DNA of 64,000 bases from Craterilacuibacter sp. RT1T (lineage in GTDB: Bacteria > Pseudomonadota > Gammaproteobacteria > Burkholderiales > Chromobacteriaceae). Shown here one piece after another: positions 55,866 to 64,000 of this stretch (the first letter of the stretch is position 1; every line of letters begins with the position of its first letter). The translations under genes were made by a program, and so were the position numbers. A model generated the notes under the pieces. The model had not been told where the DNA came from and did no database searches. It was given only the letters and a program-made list of their open reading frames with translations. The stretch lies in assembly GCF_023502145.1 (NCBI RefSeq), contig NZ_JAMFLI010000008.1, forward strand, positions 1 through 64,000, read 5' to 3'.

Positions 55866-56738
55866 ATGCAATCTGTTCTTCGATGGTTGTGGCTGACAAT
55901 TGTCAGCCTGGTGCTGGTGGCTTGTTCCACTACACAACCAGCCAACGCCAAACTTCAACACGTGGCCAAAACGCCACAAAAAACCAGCAACAAGGGCGGG
56001 GCCTATTTCCAGAACGACGGCCCGGCCAGAATCATCCCGGCCAACCTCAACCTGCTACCCAATGCCGTACCGCAGGATGAACCGCTGATACGTTCGGCCA
56101 ATCTGCCTTATAGCGCGCTGGGCATGCGTTTCCGCCCGGATACCAGCCACGAAGCCTTTCAAACCCGCGGCAAAGCGTCGTGGTATGGCAAGCAGTTCCA
56201 CGGTCGCAAGACCTCGTCCGGCGAACGCTACGATATGTTCGCCATGACCGGCGCCCATCCGACGCTGCCGATTCCGTCTTACGCCAAGGTGACCAACCTG
56301 AAAAACGGCCAGTCGGTGATTGTGCGCATCAATGACCGTGGTCCTTTTCACAAGAACCGGGTGATGGACCTGTCGTATGCAGCAGCACACCAGTTGGGCT
56401 ACATCAAGTCTGGCAGTGCCGACGTGCTGGTCGAGCGCGTATTCCCGGCCGGTGACGGCGAGCGTATCGCCACCCGCCCGGCCAAGCAGCTGGCCAAGTC
56501 GGACAAACCCATCTATCTGCAACTGGGCTCCTATGCGACCAAGGTCAAGGCCGAGGCACGCATCAAAAAGCTGATGGCCAAGTTGCCGGATCAGCATGAC
56601 GAGAAGCTGACCATCGTCAAGCAGCTGGGCGCTTACCGCGTGCAGATGGGGCCGTTCGAAACCCCGGCGGCGGCGCAAAAAGCCGCCAGCGATACTGCCA
56701 ACCGGCTTAACACCGGCAAAAAGATCGTCATGACCTGA
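55866..56738 (+). CDS. rlpA: Septal ring lytic transglycosylase RlpA family lipoprotein
   Basis: This 290-aa lipoprotein has a signal peptide and lipobox LVAC (Cys at about 19). A double-psi beta-barrel domain follows (GKASWYGKQFHGRKTSSGE ... VRINDRGPFHKNRVMDLS, about residues 98-190). A C-terminal SPOR domain (about 212-288, beginning YLQLGSYATKVKAEARIKK) binds denuded septal glycan. In Pseudomonas RlpA cleaves glycan strands lacking stem peptides; activity here is inferred. AAGGAG precedes the start, and a strong terminator follows. Confidence 0.94.
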   Translation: MQSVLRWLWLTIVSLVLVACSTTQPANAKLQHVAKTPQKTSNKGGAYFQNDGPARIIPANLNLLPNAVPQDEPLIRSANLPYSALGMRFRPDTSHEAFQTRGKASWYGKQFHGRKTSSGERYDMFAMTGAHPTLPIPSYAKVTNLKNGQSVIVRINDRGPFHKNRVMDLSYAAAHQLGYIKSGSADVLVERVFPAGDGERIATRPAKQLAKSDKPIYLQLGSYATKVKAEARIKKLMAKLPDQHDEKLTIVKQLGAYRVQMGPFETPAAAQKAASDTANRLNTGKKIVMT

Positions 56739-56757
56739 GCCTGATCCATTCAGCCAC

Positions 56758-56788
56758 AAAAAAGCGAAGCCTCAGGCTTCGCTTTTTT
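56758..56788. terminator. Bidirectional terminator between rlpA and pgi
   Basis: AAAAAAGCGAAGCC and GGCTTCGCTTTTTT form a perfect 14-bp inverted repeat with a 3-nt loop. It gives a U-tract in both directions. It starts 19 bp after the rlpA stop and touches the pgi stop codon, so it ends both convergent transcripts. Confidence 0.93.
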
Positions 56789-58437
56789 CATGCCTGTTGC
56801 CGGCTTTGCAAATAGAGCCGGATCAGGCGTTCGGTCGAACTATCGTGCATGCCTGCCGGCCCCTGTCCGGTCAACTCGCCATGTATGGTGCGCGCCAGCT
56901 GTTTGCCCAGCTCCACCCCCCACTGGTCGAAACTATTGATGCCCCAGATCGTGCCCTGCACGAAAATCTTGTGTTCATACAAGGCCACCAGCGTGCCCAG
57001 ATTGCGCGGATTCAGCTGCGCCAGCAGCAGCGTATTGCTCGGGCGGTTGCCGGCAAACACCTTGTGCGGCAGCAAGCGCGCCAGCGCATCCTCCGGCAGG
57101 CCTTGCGCTGCCAGCTCGGCACGCACTTCCTCCGCCGTCTTGCCGCGCATAAAGGCCTCGGCCTGGGCAAAGACATTGGCCAGCAGGATTTCATGATGCC
57201 CGGGCAGGCCGGCCCTATTTTCCAGCGTCGCGATCAAATCGATAGGCGAGATATGCGTGCCCTGATGCAGCAGCTGGAAAAAAGCATGCTGGCCATTGAT
57301 GCCGGTCTCACCCCAGATAATGGGGGCGGTTTCCACCCCGACCGGGCAGCCGTCGCGGCATACCTGCTTGCCGTTGGACTCCATGTCCAGCTGCTGGATA
57401 AAGGCCGGCAAGCGATGCAGATATTGGTCGTAAGGCGCGATCACATGGCTGCCGCCGCCGTAGAAATTGATATACCAGATGCCGATCAAGGCCAGCAGCA
57501 CCGGCATATTGGCACCCAGCGGCGCATGGCGGAAGTGTTCATCCATCAGGTGGGCGCCATCCAGCAACTCGCCGAAATTTTCCTCGCCCAGATATAGCAT
57601 GATGGGCAAACCGATGGCCGACCACAGCGAAAAACGCCCCCCCACCCAGTCCCAGAACTCGAACATATGCGCAGGATCGATGCCAAACTCGGCCACCGCC
57701 TGGCGGTTGGTCGACACCGCAACAAAATGCTGTGCCACCGCTGCCGGGTCGCCGGCATGCGCGACAAACCACTCGCGCGCGGTGAGCGCGTTGGTCAGCG
57801 TCTCCTGCGTGGTAAAGGTCTTGGAGGCCACCACGAACAGCGTGGTTTCCACATGCACCTGCCGCAACGTCTCCTTGAGCTGCGCACCATCGACATTGGA
57901 CACAAAGTGCATGCGCAAGCGCGGATGACCGAAAGGCTTGAGTGCCGAACACACCATCAGCGGCCCCAGATCGGAGCCGCCTATGCCGATATTCACCACA
58001 TCGGTAATCGGCTGGCGGGTATAGCCCAGCCAGTCGCCACAGCGCACCGCATGGCAAAAGCGCCCCATGCGCGAGAGCACGGCATTGACGCCCGGCATCA
58101 CATCATGCCCATCGACAGCGATCGGGCGGTTGCTGCGGTTGCGCAGCGCCACATGTAGCGCCGCACGCCGCTCGGTGCTATTGATCTTGTCGCCACGAAA
58201 CATGGCGGCAATCTGCTGCGGCACACCCGTCTGCCGGGCCAGCGCCAGCAGCGCCGCCAGAATCGGATCGTTGATGCGGTTTTTGGAATAGTCGAGGAAG
58301 AGCCCGCCCACATTCAGCGCATAGCGCTCGGCCCGCGCCGGGTCCTCGGCAAACAGCGTACGCATATGTACATGCTGGCTGTCATCAAATAGCTGCCACA
58401 GAGCAGCCCAGGCCGGCAGCTTGGTCAGGTGGGTCAT
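56788..58437 (-). CDS. pgi: Glucose-6-phosphate isomerase
   Basis: Pgi interconverts glucose-6-phosphate and fructose-6-phosphate. The 549-aa protein carries the PGI signatures [13 protein letters not shown] and [13 protein letters not shown]. It also carries [15 protein letters not shown] and the catalytic region [10 protein letters not shown]-like segment (here [16 protein letters not shown]). AAAGGAA precedes ATG 58437. It follows zwf on the same strand, with a composite heptamer array between them. It probably channels fructose-6-phosphate back into the Entner-Doudoroff route. Confidence 0.98.
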   Translation of the reverse strand: MTHLTKLPAWAALWQLFDDSQHVHMRTLFAEDPARAERYALNVGGLFLDYSKNRINDPILAALLALARQTGVPQQIAAMFRGDKINSTERRAALHVALRNRSNRPIAVDGHDVMPGVNAVLSRMGRFCHAVRCGDWLGYTRQPITDVVNIGIGGSDLGPLMVCSALKPFGHPRLRMHFVSNVDGAQLKETLRQVHVETTLFVVASKTFTTQETLTNALTAREWFVAHAGDPAAVAQHFVAVSTNRQAVAEFGIDPAHMFEFWDWVGGRFSLWSAIGLPIMLYLGEENFGELLDGAHLMDEHFRHAPLGANMPVLLALIGIWYINFYGGGSHVIAPYDQYLHRLPAFIQQLDMESNGKQVCRDGCPVGVETAPIIWGETGINGQHAFFQLLHQGTHISPIDLIATLENRAGLPGHHEILLANVFAQAEAFMRGKTAEEVRAELAAQGLPEDALARLLPHKVFAGNRPSNTLLLAQLNPRNLGTLVALYEHKIFVQGTIWGINSFDQWGVELGKQLARTIHGELTGQGPAGMHDSSTERLIRLYLQSRQQA

Positions 58438-58453
58438 GGCGTATTCCTTTGGT

Positions 58454-58636
58454 GGACTCGGAAATGGGGACTCGGGACTCGGGACTCGGGACTCGGGAGT
58501 GGAGAGTGGAGAGTGGAGAGTGGAGAGTGGAGAGTGGAGAGTGGAGAGTGGAGAGTGGCGAGTGGCGAGTGGCGAGTGGCGAGTGGCGAGTGGCAGGATC
58601 TTACTCCCTACTCCCTACTCCCTACTCCCCACTCCC
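58454..58636. repeat. Composite heptamer array between zwf and pgi
   Basis: From left to right there are five GGACTCG units (one set apart by GAAATGG), one GGAGTGG, eight AGAGTGG (58503-58558) and five CGAGTGG (58559-58593). An 8-nt spacer (CAGGATCT) follows, then four TACTCCC and one CACTCCC (58602-58636). All blocks stay in one 7-bp register up to the spacer, and the right-hand block is in inverted orientation to the left. It nearly fills the 211-bp zwf-pgi gap and lies 16 bp upstream of the pgi start. Confidence 0.96.
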
Positions 58637-58648
58637 GTTCTATCCACA

Positions 58649-60106
58649 TCAGCACTCCTCATGCCAGGTCACGCCATCGCGCGCCGGCAGGGCGCTCGCC
58701 GCAGGCGGCCCCCAGGTGCCGGCTGGATAGGGTCGTGGCAGCGCCTTGCCCTGCTGCCAGGCATCCAGAATAGGCTCGACCCAGCGCCAGGCTTCGATCA
58801 GCTCTTCGCGGCGCATAAACAGCGCCAGACGCCCGCGAATCACATCCAGCAGCAGGCGTTCATAGGCATCAACCCGGCGCACGCGGAAGGTTTCGTGAAA
58901 ATCGAGATTGAGAAAAACCGGCTGCAGATTCATGCCATCGCCCGGCTCCTTGGCCTGAAACCACAAGCGCACGCTTTCCTCCGGTTGCAGTTCGATCACC
59001 AGCCGGTTGCCGCTGCGGCAAGTCGGTGCCAGCGGAAACAGCTTGTGCGGCACATTGTGAAAGGTGATGACGATTTCGGCCACGCGCTGCTGCATGCGCT
59101 TGCCGGTACGCAGGAAAAACGGCACGCCGGCCCAGCGCCAGTTATCGATCTCGGCCTTGAGCGCGACAAAGGTTTCGGTATGGCTATGCGGTGCAATCCC
59201 CTCCTCGGCCTGATAGCCCGCCACCAGCTGACCGGCCACCGCACCGGAACCATACTGGCCGCGCACCGTCTTGGCGGCGACGTCTTCGGGGCTGAACGGC
59301 CTGAGCGCCTTAAGCACCTTGAGCTTCTCGCCGCGAATGGCATCGGCGTCCAGACTGGCCGGCGGCTCCATCGCCACCATGCACAAGAGCTGCAGCAGAT
59401 GGTTCTGCATCATGTCGCGCAGTGCGCCGGTGCGGTCGTAAAACTCGCCGCGCCCCTCCACTCCCAGCTCCTCGGCAATGGTGATTTGCACGCTCTGCAC
59501 CCACTCGCGCCGCCACAAAGGCTCGAACAGGACATTGCCAAAGCGCAGCGCCATCAGGTTCTGCACCGACTCTTTGCCCAGATAATGGTCAATGCGGTAC
59601 AGCTGCTCCTCGCCAAAATGCCGGGCCACCGCATCATTGATGGCATTGGATGAAGCCAGATCATGCCCCAGCGGTTTTTCCAGCACCACGCGCACCTGCT
59701 CGTGATTGAGTCCGACCGCGGCCAGCTGCTGGCAGACTATGCTGAACAGCGCCGGCGCGGTGGCCAGATAACACACCACCACCCGCGCCGGATCGCGACC
59801 CAGTTTGGCGGCCAGCGCCGGGTAATCCTCGGGCCGATTCGCATCCAGTTGCTGATAATCCAGCCGCCCGCAAAAATCCAGCCAGGCGGTTTCCGTGTCG
59901 CCTTCCAGATGGGGCCGCACCAGGGAAGACGCCAGAACCAGATAGCCGTCACGCGTCAGCACCTGCCGCCCCAGCGCCAGAATGCGCCCGCTCTTGGCCA
60001 GCAAACCGGCCCTGTGTGCGTGGTAAAGCGCCGGCAACAGCTTGCGCATCACCAGGTCGCCGGTGCCGCCAAACAGCACCATGTCAAAATCAGGGTTTGT
60101 ACTCAT
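58649..60106 (-). CDS. zwf: Glucose-6-phosphate 1-dehydrogenase
   Basis: Zwf oxidises glucose-6-phosphate to 6-phosphogluconolactone with NAD(P)+. The 485-aa protein has the N-terminal dinucleotide motif [17 protein letters not shown], the active-site motif [13 protein letters not shown] and EKPLGHDL. I chose ATG 60106 ([14 protein letters not shown]) because a GGGAGG-type ribosome site precedes it. The in-frame extension to 60241 would overlap the divergent edd gene. No 6-phosphogluconolactonase gene is adjacent. Confidence 0.97.
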   Translation of the reverse strand: MSTNPDFDMVLFGGTGDLVMRKLLPALYHAHRAGLLAKSGRILALGRQVLTRDGYLVLASSLVRPHLEGDTETAWLDFCGRLDYQQLDANRPEDYPALAAKLGRDPARVVVCYLATAPALFSIVCQQLAAVGLNHEQVRVVLEKPLGHDLASSNAINDAVARHFGEEQLYRIDHYLGKESVQNLMALRFGNVLFEPLWRREWVQSVQITIAEELGVEGRGEFYDRTGALRDMMQNHLLQLLCMVAMEPPASLDADAIRGEKLKVLKALRPFSPEDVAAKTVRGQYGSGAVAGQLVAGYQAEEGIAPHSHTETFVALKAEIDNWRWAGVPFFLRTGKRMQQRVAEIVITFHNVPHKLFPLAPTCRSGNRLVIELQPEESVRLWFQAKEPGDGMNLQPVFLNLDFHETFRVRRVDAYERLLLDVIRGRLALFMRREELIEAWRWVEPILDAWQQGKALPRPYPAGTWGPPAASALPARDGVTWHEEC

Positions 60107-60239
60107 TTCCCGCCTCCCGCTGCCAAGCATTCCGGTCTTCATCTTATCCCAGACCATCGATAAAGTAGCGGCAAGCGGCTTGCCTTGATCCGGCGGCGCA
60201 CCTAGCATAAGCGGCATGCCCAGCACACCAGGCGCCATC

Positions 60240-62075
60240 ATGCATCTGCACCCCGTCGTTCATCGTGTCACCCAGCGCATACAGGCACGCAGCGCCGCGA
60301 CGCGCCAAGCCTATCTGGCACATCTGCAAAAAGCCGCAGCCCAGGGCAAGGTCGCGCGTAGCGAGCTGTCCTGCACCAATCTTGCCCATGGCTTTGCGGC
60401 CATGGCACCCGAACCCAAGATCCGGCTCAAACAGCTGGACGTGCCCAATCTCGCCATTATTTCGGCCTACAACGATATGCTGTCGGCGCACCAGCCGCTG
60501 CAGGACTTTCCGGCCTGGATCAAGGAAGAAGCACTGAAGGCCGGTGCCACGGCACAATTTGCCGGCGGCGTGCCAGCCATGTGCGATGGCGTGACCCAGG
60601 GCATGCCCGGCATGGAGCTGTCGCTGTTCTCGCGCGATGTGATTGCACAGGCCACCGCCATCGCGCTGGCACACCGCATGTTCGATGCCGCGCTGTTTTT
60701 GGGCGTGTGCGACAAGATCGTGCCCGGCCTGCTGATCGGTGCGCTGGCCTTCGGCCATCTGCCGGCGGTCTTCGTGCCGGCAGGCCCGATGACCTCCGGC
60801 CTTGCCAATGACGACAAGGCCGAAGTACGCAAACTGTTTGCCCAGGGCCTGATCGGACGCGATGTGCTGCTGGAGTCCGAGGCACAAAGCTATCATGCGC
60901 CCGGAACCTGCACCTTCTACGGCACCGCCAACTCCAACCAGCTCATGATGGAAGTCATGGGCCTGCATCTGCCGGGCAGCGCCTTCGTCAATCCCGGTAC
61001 TCCCTTGCGCGAAGCGCTGACCCGCGCCAGCGCGCATGCGGCACTGGCCATCAGCGCACAGAGTTCACGCTTTACCCCGCTGGGCGAGATGGTGGACGAG
61101 CGCGCCATCGTCAACGCCATCGTCGGCCTGCTCGCCAGCGGCGGCTCGACCAACCACACCCTGCATCTGGTCGCCATCGCCCGCGCCGCCGGCATTGCCA
61201 TCAACTGGGACGATTTTTCCGAGCTCTCGGCGGTAGTGCCGCTATTGATGCGCGTCTACCCCAACGGCAAGGCCGATATCAACCATTTTCATGCCGCCGG
61301 CGGCATGGGCTTTGTAATAGGCGAGCTGCTGGACGCCGGCTTGCTGCATGCCGACGTGACCACCATTCTGGGCCAGGGTCTGGCCCGCCATACGCAGGAG
61401 CCATGGCTGGATCAAGGGCGGCTAAGCTGGCGCGATGCGCCCTTACACAGCCGCGACGAGAGCGTGCTGCGCCCGGCCAGCCAGCCCTTCCAGGCAGATG
61501 GCGGCCTCAAGCTGCTAAGCGGCCGGCTCGGACGCGCCGTAATCAAGGTTTCGGCCGTCAGCCCAAAGCGGCGGCGCATACGTGCGCCGGCGCGGGTATT
61601 CAATGACCAGGGCGCACTGCTGGATGCTTTCCGGCGCGGCGAGCTTGAGCAGGATATGGTCGCCGTCGTGCGCTTTCAGGGGCCGCGCGCCAACGGCATG
61701 CCGGAATTGCACCAGCTGACGCCGGCACTGGCGGTGTTGCAGGACAGGGGGTTTCAAGTGGCGCTGGTAACCGACGGACGCATGTCGGGTGCCTCGGGCA
61801 AGGTGCCGGCAGCAATCCATGTGACGCCGGAAGCGGCCGCCGGCGGGCCGCTGGCGCGGGTATGCGATGGCGACATCATCCTGCTGGATGCCGATCAGGG
61901 CATACTGGAAATCGAAGTGGCACCCGACGCGTGGGCTGCGCGCACGGCAGAAGCCGCCGATCTGGCCCACAATGACTACGGCAGCGGACGCGAACTGTTT
62001 GCCGGCCTGCGCCAGCTGGCCGACGAGGCGGAAAAGGGTGCCGCCACTTTTAGCCACCCCTTGTGGCCATCCTGA
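60240..62075 (+). CDS. edd: Phosphogluconate dehydratase
   Basis: Edd dehydrates 6-phosphogluconate to 2-keto-3-deoxy-6-phosphogluconate. The 611-aa IlvD/Edd protein has iron-sulfur cysteine motifs in [18 protein letters not shown] and GVCDKIVPG, plus the C-terminal [19 protein letters not shown] signature. I chose ATG 60240 ([15 protein letters not shown]); an in-frame ATG at 60216 is possible. It is divergent from zwf across about 130 bp and followed by eda after 10 bp. No clear HexR-type palindrome was seen in the gap. Confidence 0.97.
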   Translation: MHLHPVVHRVTQRIQARSAATRQAYLAHLQKAAAQGKVARSELSCTNLAHGFAAMAPEPKIRLKQLDVPNLAIISAYNDMLSAHQPLQDFPAWIKEEALKAGATAQFAGGVPAMCDGVTQGMPGMELSLFSRDVIAQATAIALAHRMFDAALFLGVCDKIVPGLLIGALAFGHLPAVFVPAGPMTSGLANDDKAEVRKLFAQGLIGRDVLLESEAQSYHAPGTCTFYGTANSNQLMMEVMGLHLPGSAFVNPGTPLREALTRASAHAALAISAQSSRFTPLGEMVDERAIVNAIVGLLASGGSTNHTLHLVAIARAAGIAINWDDFSELSAVVPLLMRVYPNGKADINHFHAAGGMGFVIGELLDAGLLHADVTTILGQGLARHTQEPWLDQGRLSWRDAPLHSRDESVLRPASQPFQADGGLKLLSGRLGRAVIKVSAVSPKRRRIRAPARVFNDQGALLDAFRRGELEQDMVAVVRFQGPRANGMPELHQLTPALAVLQDRGFQVALVTDGRMSGASGKVPAAIHVTPEAAAGGPLARVCDGDIILLDADQGILEIEVAPDAWAARTAEAADLAHNDYGSGRELFAGLRQLADEAEKGAATFSHPLWPS

Positions 62076-62085
62076 AGGAGGGAAT

Positions 62086-62715
62086 ATGGACGAACTGACA
62101 CTACTGCGCCAGGGACCGGTGGTACCGGTCATCCAGATCAGCGATCCGGCACTGGCCGTGGATCTGGCCCATGCGCTGGCCGATGGCGGCATCCGCGTAC
62201 TGGAAGTGACACTGCGCACCAAGGCGGCGCTGTCCGCCATCCGCCTGATCCGCGATCAGGTGCCGGGCGTGATCATCGGTGCCGGTACCTTGCGCAACCG
62301 CGCCCATGTCGAGGCGGCAGTCGACGCCGGCGCCATGTTCGGCATCAGCCCGGGCTTTACCCCGGAGCTGGTCGCAGCCGTGCGCGCACTGGAGCTGCCC
62401 TTTATTCCCGGCATCGCCACCCCGTCCGAAGCCATGCACGCCCATGATGAAGGCTTCTTTATCCAGAAACTGTTCCCGGCCGATGCCATCGGCGGCATCA
62501 AGCTATTGAAGGCACTGGCCAGCCCCCTGCCCGAGCTGCGCTTTTGCCCGACCGGCGGCATCCATGCCGGCAATGCCGCCAGCTATCTGCTTCTGCCCAA
62601 TGTCCTGGCGGTGGGCGGCTCATGGCTGACCCCGGAAGACGCCATCGCCGCGCAGGACTGGCCGCGCATCACCGCGCTGGCCAATGAAGCAAGAATGCTG
62701 GCACCGCTGCACTGA
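62086..62715 (+). CDS. eda: KDPG/KHG aldolase
   Basis: Eda cleaves 2-keto-3-deoxy-6-phosphogluconate into pyruvate and glyceraldehyde-3-phosphate, completing the Entner-Doudoroff pathway. The 209-aa class I aldolase has the catalytic Glu in LEVTLRTKAAL and the Schiff-base lysine in FFIQKLFPADAIGG, with the phosphate-binding FCPTGGIHAGNA. A strong AAGGAGGG precedes ATG 62086. It forms an operon with edd. Its stop codon lies in the left arm of a 12-bp inverted repeat shared with the convergent kinase gene. Confidence 0.98.
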   Translation: MDELTLLRQGPVVPVIQISDPALAVDLAHALADGGIRVLEVTLRTKAALSAIRLIRDQVPGVIIGAGTLRNRAHVEAAVDAGAMFGISPGFTPELVAAVRALELPFIPGIATPSEAMHAHDEGFFIQKLFPADAIGGIKLLKALASPLPELRFCPTGGIHAGNAASYLLLPNVLAVGGSWLTPEDAIAAQDWPRITALANEARMLAPLH

Positions 62716-62742
62716 AAGCTAAAAGCGGATTTTCAGTGCAGC
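62706..62742. terminator. 12-bp inverted repeat spanning the eda and kinase gene ends
   Basis: GCTGCACTGAAA (62706-62717) and its exact complement (62731-62742) flank a 13-nt loop. The left arm holds the last codons and stop of eda; the loop and right arm hold the stop and last codons of the convergent kinase gene. There is no long T-run, so a terminator or 3'-end stabiliser role is inferred. Confidence 0.5.
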
Positions 62743-64000
62743 TCCGCCCTCGGCAGCCGTTTCTACGCCTACCGTGGCGCCATGGCGCTTGGCAATCTCT
62801 TCGACAATGGCCAGCCCTAAGCCGCAACCGGCGCCATCGACCCGGTCGCCACGGTTGAAGCGCTCGAACACATGCCGGCGTTGGGCGAGTGCGATGCCAG
62901 GCCCGCTGTCGGCCACACACAGGCAAGACCCGCTTTCATCACGCGCCAGGCTTACCGTCACCACGCCGCCCGCCGGGGTATAACGCAGCGCATTGTCGAT
63001 CAGATTGCCCAGCATCTCGCGCAACATAAGCGGGTCACCGTGCAGCCACAGGCTCTGCTCGCCCTCATAACCAAGATCAATGTCGCGTGTCATCGCCTCC
63101 AGCACAAAGTCCCCGCTGACGTCACGCACCAGACGCGCCAAGTCCAGCGCCTGCCATGCTGCCGGATGCCCTCCCGGCTCAACCCTGGACAAAGCCAGCA
63201 ACTGCCCGGCCAGACGGATAAGCTGGTCGGTCGAGCCTTCCAGCGCCATCAGGGCACGGAGGCGAATAGCCTCGTCGCCCTGACTGGCGGCAAACTGCGC
63301 CTGTGTCTTCAGCAGGGTCAGCGGGGTGCGCAATTGGTGGGCGGCATCGGCGATAAAACGCTGCCGCACAGCAAGTTGCTGCTGCAATTGCTCCAGCGCA
63401 TGATTCAGCGCATGTACCAAAGGCTTCAGCTCCTGCTGTACCGTATCGGGAGACAGCCGTAAAGCCGGATCTGCCGCGTGCTCGTCCAGCGCCTGCCCCA
63501 ATGCCCGTACCGGCTGCAATACATGCCGGATACCGATGGCAACAAACAGCGCCGCCACCGCAGTCAGCCACAGTTGCTGCAACAAGGACGCGCGAAACAA
63601 GGCACCGGCCAGCGCCTGTCGCGACAAGGTGGTTTCTCCGACCTGAACCGCAATCAAGCGGTTGCTGCCGCCGTAATACAGCGGAAAGACATAGGCGGCC
63701 ACACGCACTGCGGCATCGCGATAGCGTACATCATAAAAAGCGGTATCAAATGCCGCAGGTAAAGGAGAGGGCAGCGGCAAGGCAGCATTGCCGCTCAGCT
63801 CTCGCCCTCCAACAAAAGCGATGCGATAAAACACGCGATCCTGAAAATGGGGATCAAACATCTCCAGGGCAGCCCGTGGAATATCGACGGTCAGTTCCCC
63901 ATCAAGCACGCCTACTCGCTCGGCGATACTACGAGCCGATGCCTGCAAGGTGCGGTCAAAAGCCTGATCGGCCGCGCTACGCGCACTTTCACGCGCTAAC
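62719..64000 (-). CDS. Sensor histidine kinase, TctE-like (5' end outside window)
   Basis: The frame remains open to the right edge, so the start lies beyond position 64000. The visible 426 codons include an N-terminal two-component-sensor region (about 63500-64000, with ADQAFDRTLQASARSIAERV-type sequence), a transmembrane helix (about 63530-63590), HAMP-like residues, the phospho-acceptor motif AHQLRTPLTLL, the N-box LIDNALRYTP, and G-boxes DSGPGIA and GCGLGLAIVEE. It resembles kinases of the TctE/QseC group, often linked to tricarboxylate or metal sensing. A response regulator gene is likely just outside the window. It is convergent with eda. Confidence 0.93.
   Translation of the reverse strand, partial: LARESARSAADQAFDRTLQASARSIAERVGVLDGELTVDIPRAALEMFDPHFQDRVFYRIAFVGGRELSGNAALPLPSPLPAAFDTAFYDVRYRDAAVRVAAYVFPLYYGGSNRLIAVQVGETTLSRQALAGALFRASLLQQLWLTAVAALFVAIGIRHVLQPVRALGQALDEHAADPALRLSPDTVQQELKPLVHALNHALEQLQQQLAVRQRFIADAAHQLRTPLTLLKTQAQFAASQGDEAIRLRALMALEGSTDQLIRLAGQLLALSRVEPGGHPAAWQALDLARLVRDVSGDFVLEAMTRDIDLGYEGEQSLWLHGDPLMLREMLGNLIDNALRYTPAGGVVTVSLARDESGSCLCVADSGPGIALAQRRHVFERFNRGDRVDGAGCGLGLAIVEEIAKRHGATVGVETAAEGGAALKIRF

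Noticed and set aside
58421-59653. Long plus-strand frame starting with repeated GEWRVES-like blocks
   Set aside because: The repeats are the translated heptamer array and the rest is antisense to zwf.
60107-60239. HexR operator in the zwf-edd gap
   Set aside because: No TTGT-N7/8-ACAA-like dyad could be found by eye.

Overview
The window is about 60% GC and is densely packed with genes. It looks like the core chromosome of a betaproteobacterium, most likely of the order Neisseriales (Chromobacteriaceae-like). The grounds are a CNP1-family lipoprotein-sized exported protein, gatCAB lying head-to-head with mreBCD-mrdAB, a complete dcw cluster with lpxC next to ftsZ, and an Entner-Doudoroff block (pgi, zwf, edd, eda). 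The genus cannot be resolved from this sequence alone. I saw no rRNA, tRNA, CRISPR array, insertion sequence or prophage.

Layout. 0-4 kb: pyrC, tusA, an NRDE/TANGO2 protein, a CNP1-like protein and an EamA transporter. 3.8-21.7 kb (minus strand): the dcw cell-wall and division cluster, in transcription order mraZ-rsmH-ftsL-ftsI-murE-murF-mraY-murD-ftsW-murG-murC-ddl-ftsQ-ftsA-ftsZ-lpxC plus a small membrane protein. It is driven from a promoter carrying a four-box MraZ operator. 21.9-25.2 kb (minus): gatC-gatA-gatB. 25.4-31.0 kb (plus): mreB-mreC-mreD-mrdA-rodA, the elongasome. 31.1-35.6 kb: a fatty-acid-hydroxylase family enzyme and an overlapping FIST / PAS-GGDEF-EAL pair.

35.6-38.7 kb holds the most interesting part. 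Two adjacent, closely similar neurotransmitter:sodium symporter (NSS) genes each sit behind what looks like a complete transcription attenuator. The first has a leader peptide with three consecutive Tyr codons and the second a 16-residue leader peptide with two consecutive Trp codons. Each is followed by mutually exclusive hairpins and a nearly identical terminator. The arrangement reads as a duplicated transporter-plus-attenuator unit in which the leader peptide was re-coded for a different amino acid. The simplest prediction is one tyrosine-controlled and one tryptophan-controlled transporter. Both leader peptides begin at or within a few bases of the predicted transcription start.

38.8-47.4 kb: assorted housekeeping and stress genes (VOC protein, MarC, PCuAC copper chaperone, glpQ, a SelW-like protein, dinB, a GST, a patatin lipoprotein, bioC-bioH). 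47.8-52.3 kb: a CHASE4-PAS membrane sensor without an output domain, facing a GAF-GGDEF-EAL protein across a strong bidirectional terminator. 52.3-56.7 kb: bioF, bioB, comF, trmL, rlpA. 56.8-62.7 kb: pgi, zwf, edd and eda, which carry hexose phosphates into the Entner-Doudoroff pathway. The right edge cuts a TctE-like sensor kinase gene.

A second theme is a family of heptanucleotide arrays (ACTCCCT and relatives) at four intergenic sites: 1-56, 1145-1208, 11715-11770 and 58454-58636. Some are arranged as inverted arms. The strand that is transcribed with the neighbouring genes is G-rich and fits the G-quadruplex pattern. One array lies inside the dcw operon between ftsW and murG.
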